DNA of 53,557 nt from NCBI GenBank assembly GCA_016284875.1, contig JAEEPS010000011.1, positions 1 to 53,557 on the forward strand. Reading direction: 5' to 3'. Origin of the DNA: Salinivirgaceae bacterium. Its GTDB lineage: Bacteria; Bacteroidota; Bacteroidia; Bacteroidales; SZUA-534. Positions 51,551 to 53,557 of this stretch are shown here, piece after piece. The position numbers and the translations under genes are program-made. Every line of letters starts with the position of its first letter. The stretch's first letter is position 1. A model generated the notes under the pieces. The model was not told the origin of the DNA, did no database searches, and worked only from the letters and a program-made list of their open reading frames with translations.

Positions 51551-53557
51551 TCACTCAATAAACCCCTTCCGACGCAGCAGATTCTTCGGGTCGGGTTGGC
51601 GGCCGCGGAAGTTAACGTAGAGAGTCATCGGGTCGTCGGTGAAGCCGCGCTCCAGAATGTTGCGGCGAAGGCTGGTAGCCACTTCGCGGTTGAAGACGTC
51701 GCCCGTCTCCTTGAAGGCGGCAAACACATCGGCATCCAGAACAGCCGACCAAGTATAACTGTAATAGCCTGCCTCATAGCCAGTTGTGAAGATGTGGCTG
51801 AAGTTGGTGCTTCGGTAGCGGACGATTATCTGAGGAATCATTCCCATACGCTCCATCGAGGCCTTCTCAAATGCCTCTACATCAATCGAATCGGTGGTTG
51901 TGACCATATGATAGTCCATATCAAGTATTGTGGCCGACAGCAGTTCTGTCATCACAAAACCCTGATTGAAGGTCGATGCGCGCTGAAGGCTTTCAATCAG
52001 CGAGTCGGGAATTGTTTCGCCAGTCAGGTAATGCTTTGCGTATGAGCGCATTACCTCGGGTTCGTAGCACCAGTTTTCCATCAGTTGTGACGGCATCTCA
52101 ACAAAATCGCGCGGCACGCTTGTGCCCGACAGACTTTCGTAGGTGCATTTCGAGAGGAATCCGTGCAGAGCGTGGCCAAACTCGTGGAAAAGCGTCTCCA
52201 CTTCGTCCATCGTCAGCAGCGAAGGCTTGTCGGCAGTGGGTTTGGTGAAGTTGCAGACATTGCAAATCACTGGCCTATGGTCAACACCGTCCTTCACATA
52301 TTGCTCGCTGATGTTGTTCATCCACGCGCCGCCGCGTTTTCCTGCACGTGGGAAGTAATCGCCGTAGAAAATGCCCAGCAGCGAGCCGTCGGCATCCATA
52401 ACCTTAAACACTTCAACGTCAGGATTATAAACTGGCATTCCCGAAAGTTTTTCGAACTTTAAACCATAGAGTTTTGTTGCCAAGTCGAACACTCCCTGGC
52501 GCACGTTCTCAAGTTTGAAATATGGTTTTAAGGCCTCTTCGTCGAGATTGTATTTCTCGCGGCGCAGTTTCTCGGCGTAGAACCACCAGTCCCACGGCTC
52601 AAGTTTCTCACCGCGACCTTCAGCATCCATAAGTTTTTGAAGTTCAGCGGCTTCCTTTTTAGCCTGCGCCAACGACGGCTCCCAAACCGAAGGCAGGAAA
52701 TCTATCACATTTTTAGAGTTTTTGGCCATCGATGTCTCGAGAATCATGTCGGCAGGATTGTCAAAACCGAACATTTTCGCTTTTTCGACACGCAGCCTAA
52801 CCGTTTGATTGATAACCGATTTATTATCATACTCGTTATTGTTGTTGCCGCGCATTGTGTAGGCGATGAGCAGTTCCTTGCGCAGTTGGCGGTTCGTACA
52901 ATATTGAAGCACAGGGATAAAACTCGATTTCTGCGTTGTGAAGAGCCATTTGCCAGGCTGCCCAGCGGCAGCGGCTTCTTCGGCGGCAGCGTTCTTAACA
53001 TCTTGCGGCAGGCCGTCCAGTTCTTGCTCATTGTCAATCCATTTCTGATAGGCATTGGTTTCAGCCAAAACATTGCCGCCGAATTTGATATCGAGCAAGC
53101 CTAACTCTTTGTTAATCTCGCGCAGGCGGGCTTTCTGCTCATCGGAAAGGTTAGCGCCGCTGCGAACGAAACTCTGATATCTCTTTTCGAGCAACCGCAT
53201 CTGTTCATGATTGAGATTGAGCGAATCACGCTTGTCGTAAACAGCCTTGATTCGTTTGAAGAGCGCAGCGTTCAGAGTGATATTGTCAGAATGGTCGGAA
53301 AGCAAAGGCGAAACCTTCTCAGCAATGGCATCCATATCATCATTTGTATCAGCCGAATAGAGATTAAAAAAGACGCTGCTCACACGGTCGAGCATGGCGC
53401 CAGAATACTCAAGCGCTTCGATGGTGTTGGCGAAAGTCGGCGGTTCGGGATTGTTTGCAATTGCTTCTATTTCAAGCGAATCCTGCCGCATTCCTTCAAT
53501 AAAGGCGGGCATATAATGCTCGGTTTTAATCTTGTCGAATGGCGGCACACCATAGGG
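51551..53557 (-). CDS. M3-family peptidyl-dipeptidase (Dcp-like), 5' end cut off
   Basis: At least 668 residues are visible; the gene continues past the right edge (frame reads P-Y-G-V-P-P-F at the cut). The zinc site HEFGHALHGF sits about two thirds along, followed by the third-ligand helix with EMPSQLMENW. SGTSVPRDFVEMPSQ and YSYTWSAVLDADVFAAF are typical of Dcp/oligopeptidase A. The family cuts dipeptides from the C-terminus of peptides. A signal peptide, if any, would lie outside the window, so cytoplasm versus periplasm cannot be decided. Confidence 0.93.
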   Translation of the reverse strand, partial: PYGVPPFDKIKTEHYMPAFIEGMRQDSLEIEAIANNPEPPTFANTIEALEYSGAMLDRVSSVFFNLYSADTNDDMDAIAEKVSPLLSDHSDNITLNAALFKRIKAVYDKRDSLNLNHEQMRLLEKRYQSFVRSGANLSDEQKARLREINKELGLLDIKFGGNVLAETNAYQKWIDNEQELDGLPQDVKNAAAEEAAAAGQPGKWLFTTQKSSFIPVLQYCTNRQLRKELLIAYTMRGNNNNEYDNKSVINQTVRLRVEKAKMFGFDNPADMILETSMAKNSKNVIDFLPSVWEPSLAQAKKEAAELQKLMDAEGRGEKLEPWDWWFYAEKLRREKYNLDEEALKPYFKLENVRQGVFDLATKLYGLKFEKLSGMPVYNPDVEVFKVMDADGSLLGIFYGDYFPRAGKRGGAWMNNISEQYVKDGVDHRPVICNVCNFTKPTADKPSLLTMDEVETLFHEFGHALHGFLSKCTYESLSGTSVPRDFVEMPSQLMENWCYEPEVMRSYAKHYLTGETIPDSLIESLQRASTFNQGFVMTELLSATILDMDYHMVTTTDSIDVEAFEKASMERMGMIPQIIVRYRSTNFSHIFTTGYEAGYYSYTWSAVLDADVFAAFKETGDVFNREVATSLRRNILERGFTDDPMTLYVNFRGRQPDPKNLLRRKGFIE

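Noticed and set aside
1..53557. Insertion sequences, prophage genes, rRNA or CRISPR arrays
   Set aside because: No transposase, integrase, phage structural gene, rRNA core or repeat-spacer array was recognised.

Overview
The window is from a member of the Bacteroidota, most likely Bacteroidales. The reasons are the TAnnTTTG-type -7 promoter boxes, the lack of strong Shine-Dalgarno sites, a BspA-type leucine-rich-repeat protein with a type IX secretion-like tail, DUF3127, DUF4254 and DUF4369-type proteins, and an L-galactose/FucP operon. No rRNA, insertion sequence, phage or CRISPR array was seen. Two ordinary tRNAs (Gln-CUG, Pro-GGG) lie on the minus strand.

Region 1 (1-4566) is the most unusual part. 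It reads: 3' end of an RtcB-type RNA ligase; an 850-bp stretch packed with structured RNA; a 753-aa protein with a RING-like zinc site, a helical middle and a TerD-like tail; and a WYL-domain regulator. The RNA stretch holds five two-tier hairpins of one design (outer stem, small internal loop, inner stem, then the heptamer WTACTTC). It also holds one tRNA-like RNA whose anticodon loop is replaced by a 51-nt insert that itself forms a hairpin and carries the same heptamer. One promoter/operator module (inverted repeat TACGCA/TGCGTA, then CCTTTG at a fixed distance) stands before the RNA array and again before the WYL gene. I read this as an RNA-damage sensing or repair island in which the RNAs are bait, sensor or substrate.

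Region 2 (4567-8440) has a gene-poor kilobase (a cloverleaf-like fold, a palindrome, minus-strand terminators, tRNA-Gln), a polytopic membrane protein and purT. Region 3 (8441-16704) holds a 31-repeat BspA-like surface protein, a GNAT acetyltransferase, a DUF3127/SSB-like plus MTHFR-like pair, a HisIE with a decayed HisI half, a thioredoxin-fold lipoprotein and malate dehydrogenase.

Region 4 (17028-22450) is an ABC export operon: GntR-type operator, one ATPase, six tandem paralogous membrane proteins, and a YtrA-like GntR regulator at the end. Two tandem secreted paralogues follow (22586-24029). Region 5 (24146-32465) is an envelope-glycan cluster: HisC-like aminotransferase, LicC-like cytidylyltransferase, CDP-glycerol-phosphotransferase-like enzyme, two GT2 glycosyltransferases, and two membrane alkaline-phosphatase-superfamily enzymes (YejM/PbgA-like and LtaS-like).

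Region 6 (32683-40233) is a catabolic operon. Together UxaB, UxaA, a lactonase-like amidohydrolase, a zinc dehydrogenase, an L-galactose-dehydrogenase-like aldo/keto reductase and FucP make a coherent route from L-galactose to 2-keto-3-deoxy-gluconate. A TfoX-N protein is embedded in it. Region 7 (40258-53557) is mostly housekeeping and envelope: heptosyltransferase plus DUF4254, PanE, tRNA-Pro, TrxB, MalQ with two starch-binding modules, an LpxL-like acyltransferase, XseB, a GlcNAc-kinase-like ATPase, an orphan methyltransferase-fold protein, an outer-membrane barrel and an M3 peptidase cut by the window end.
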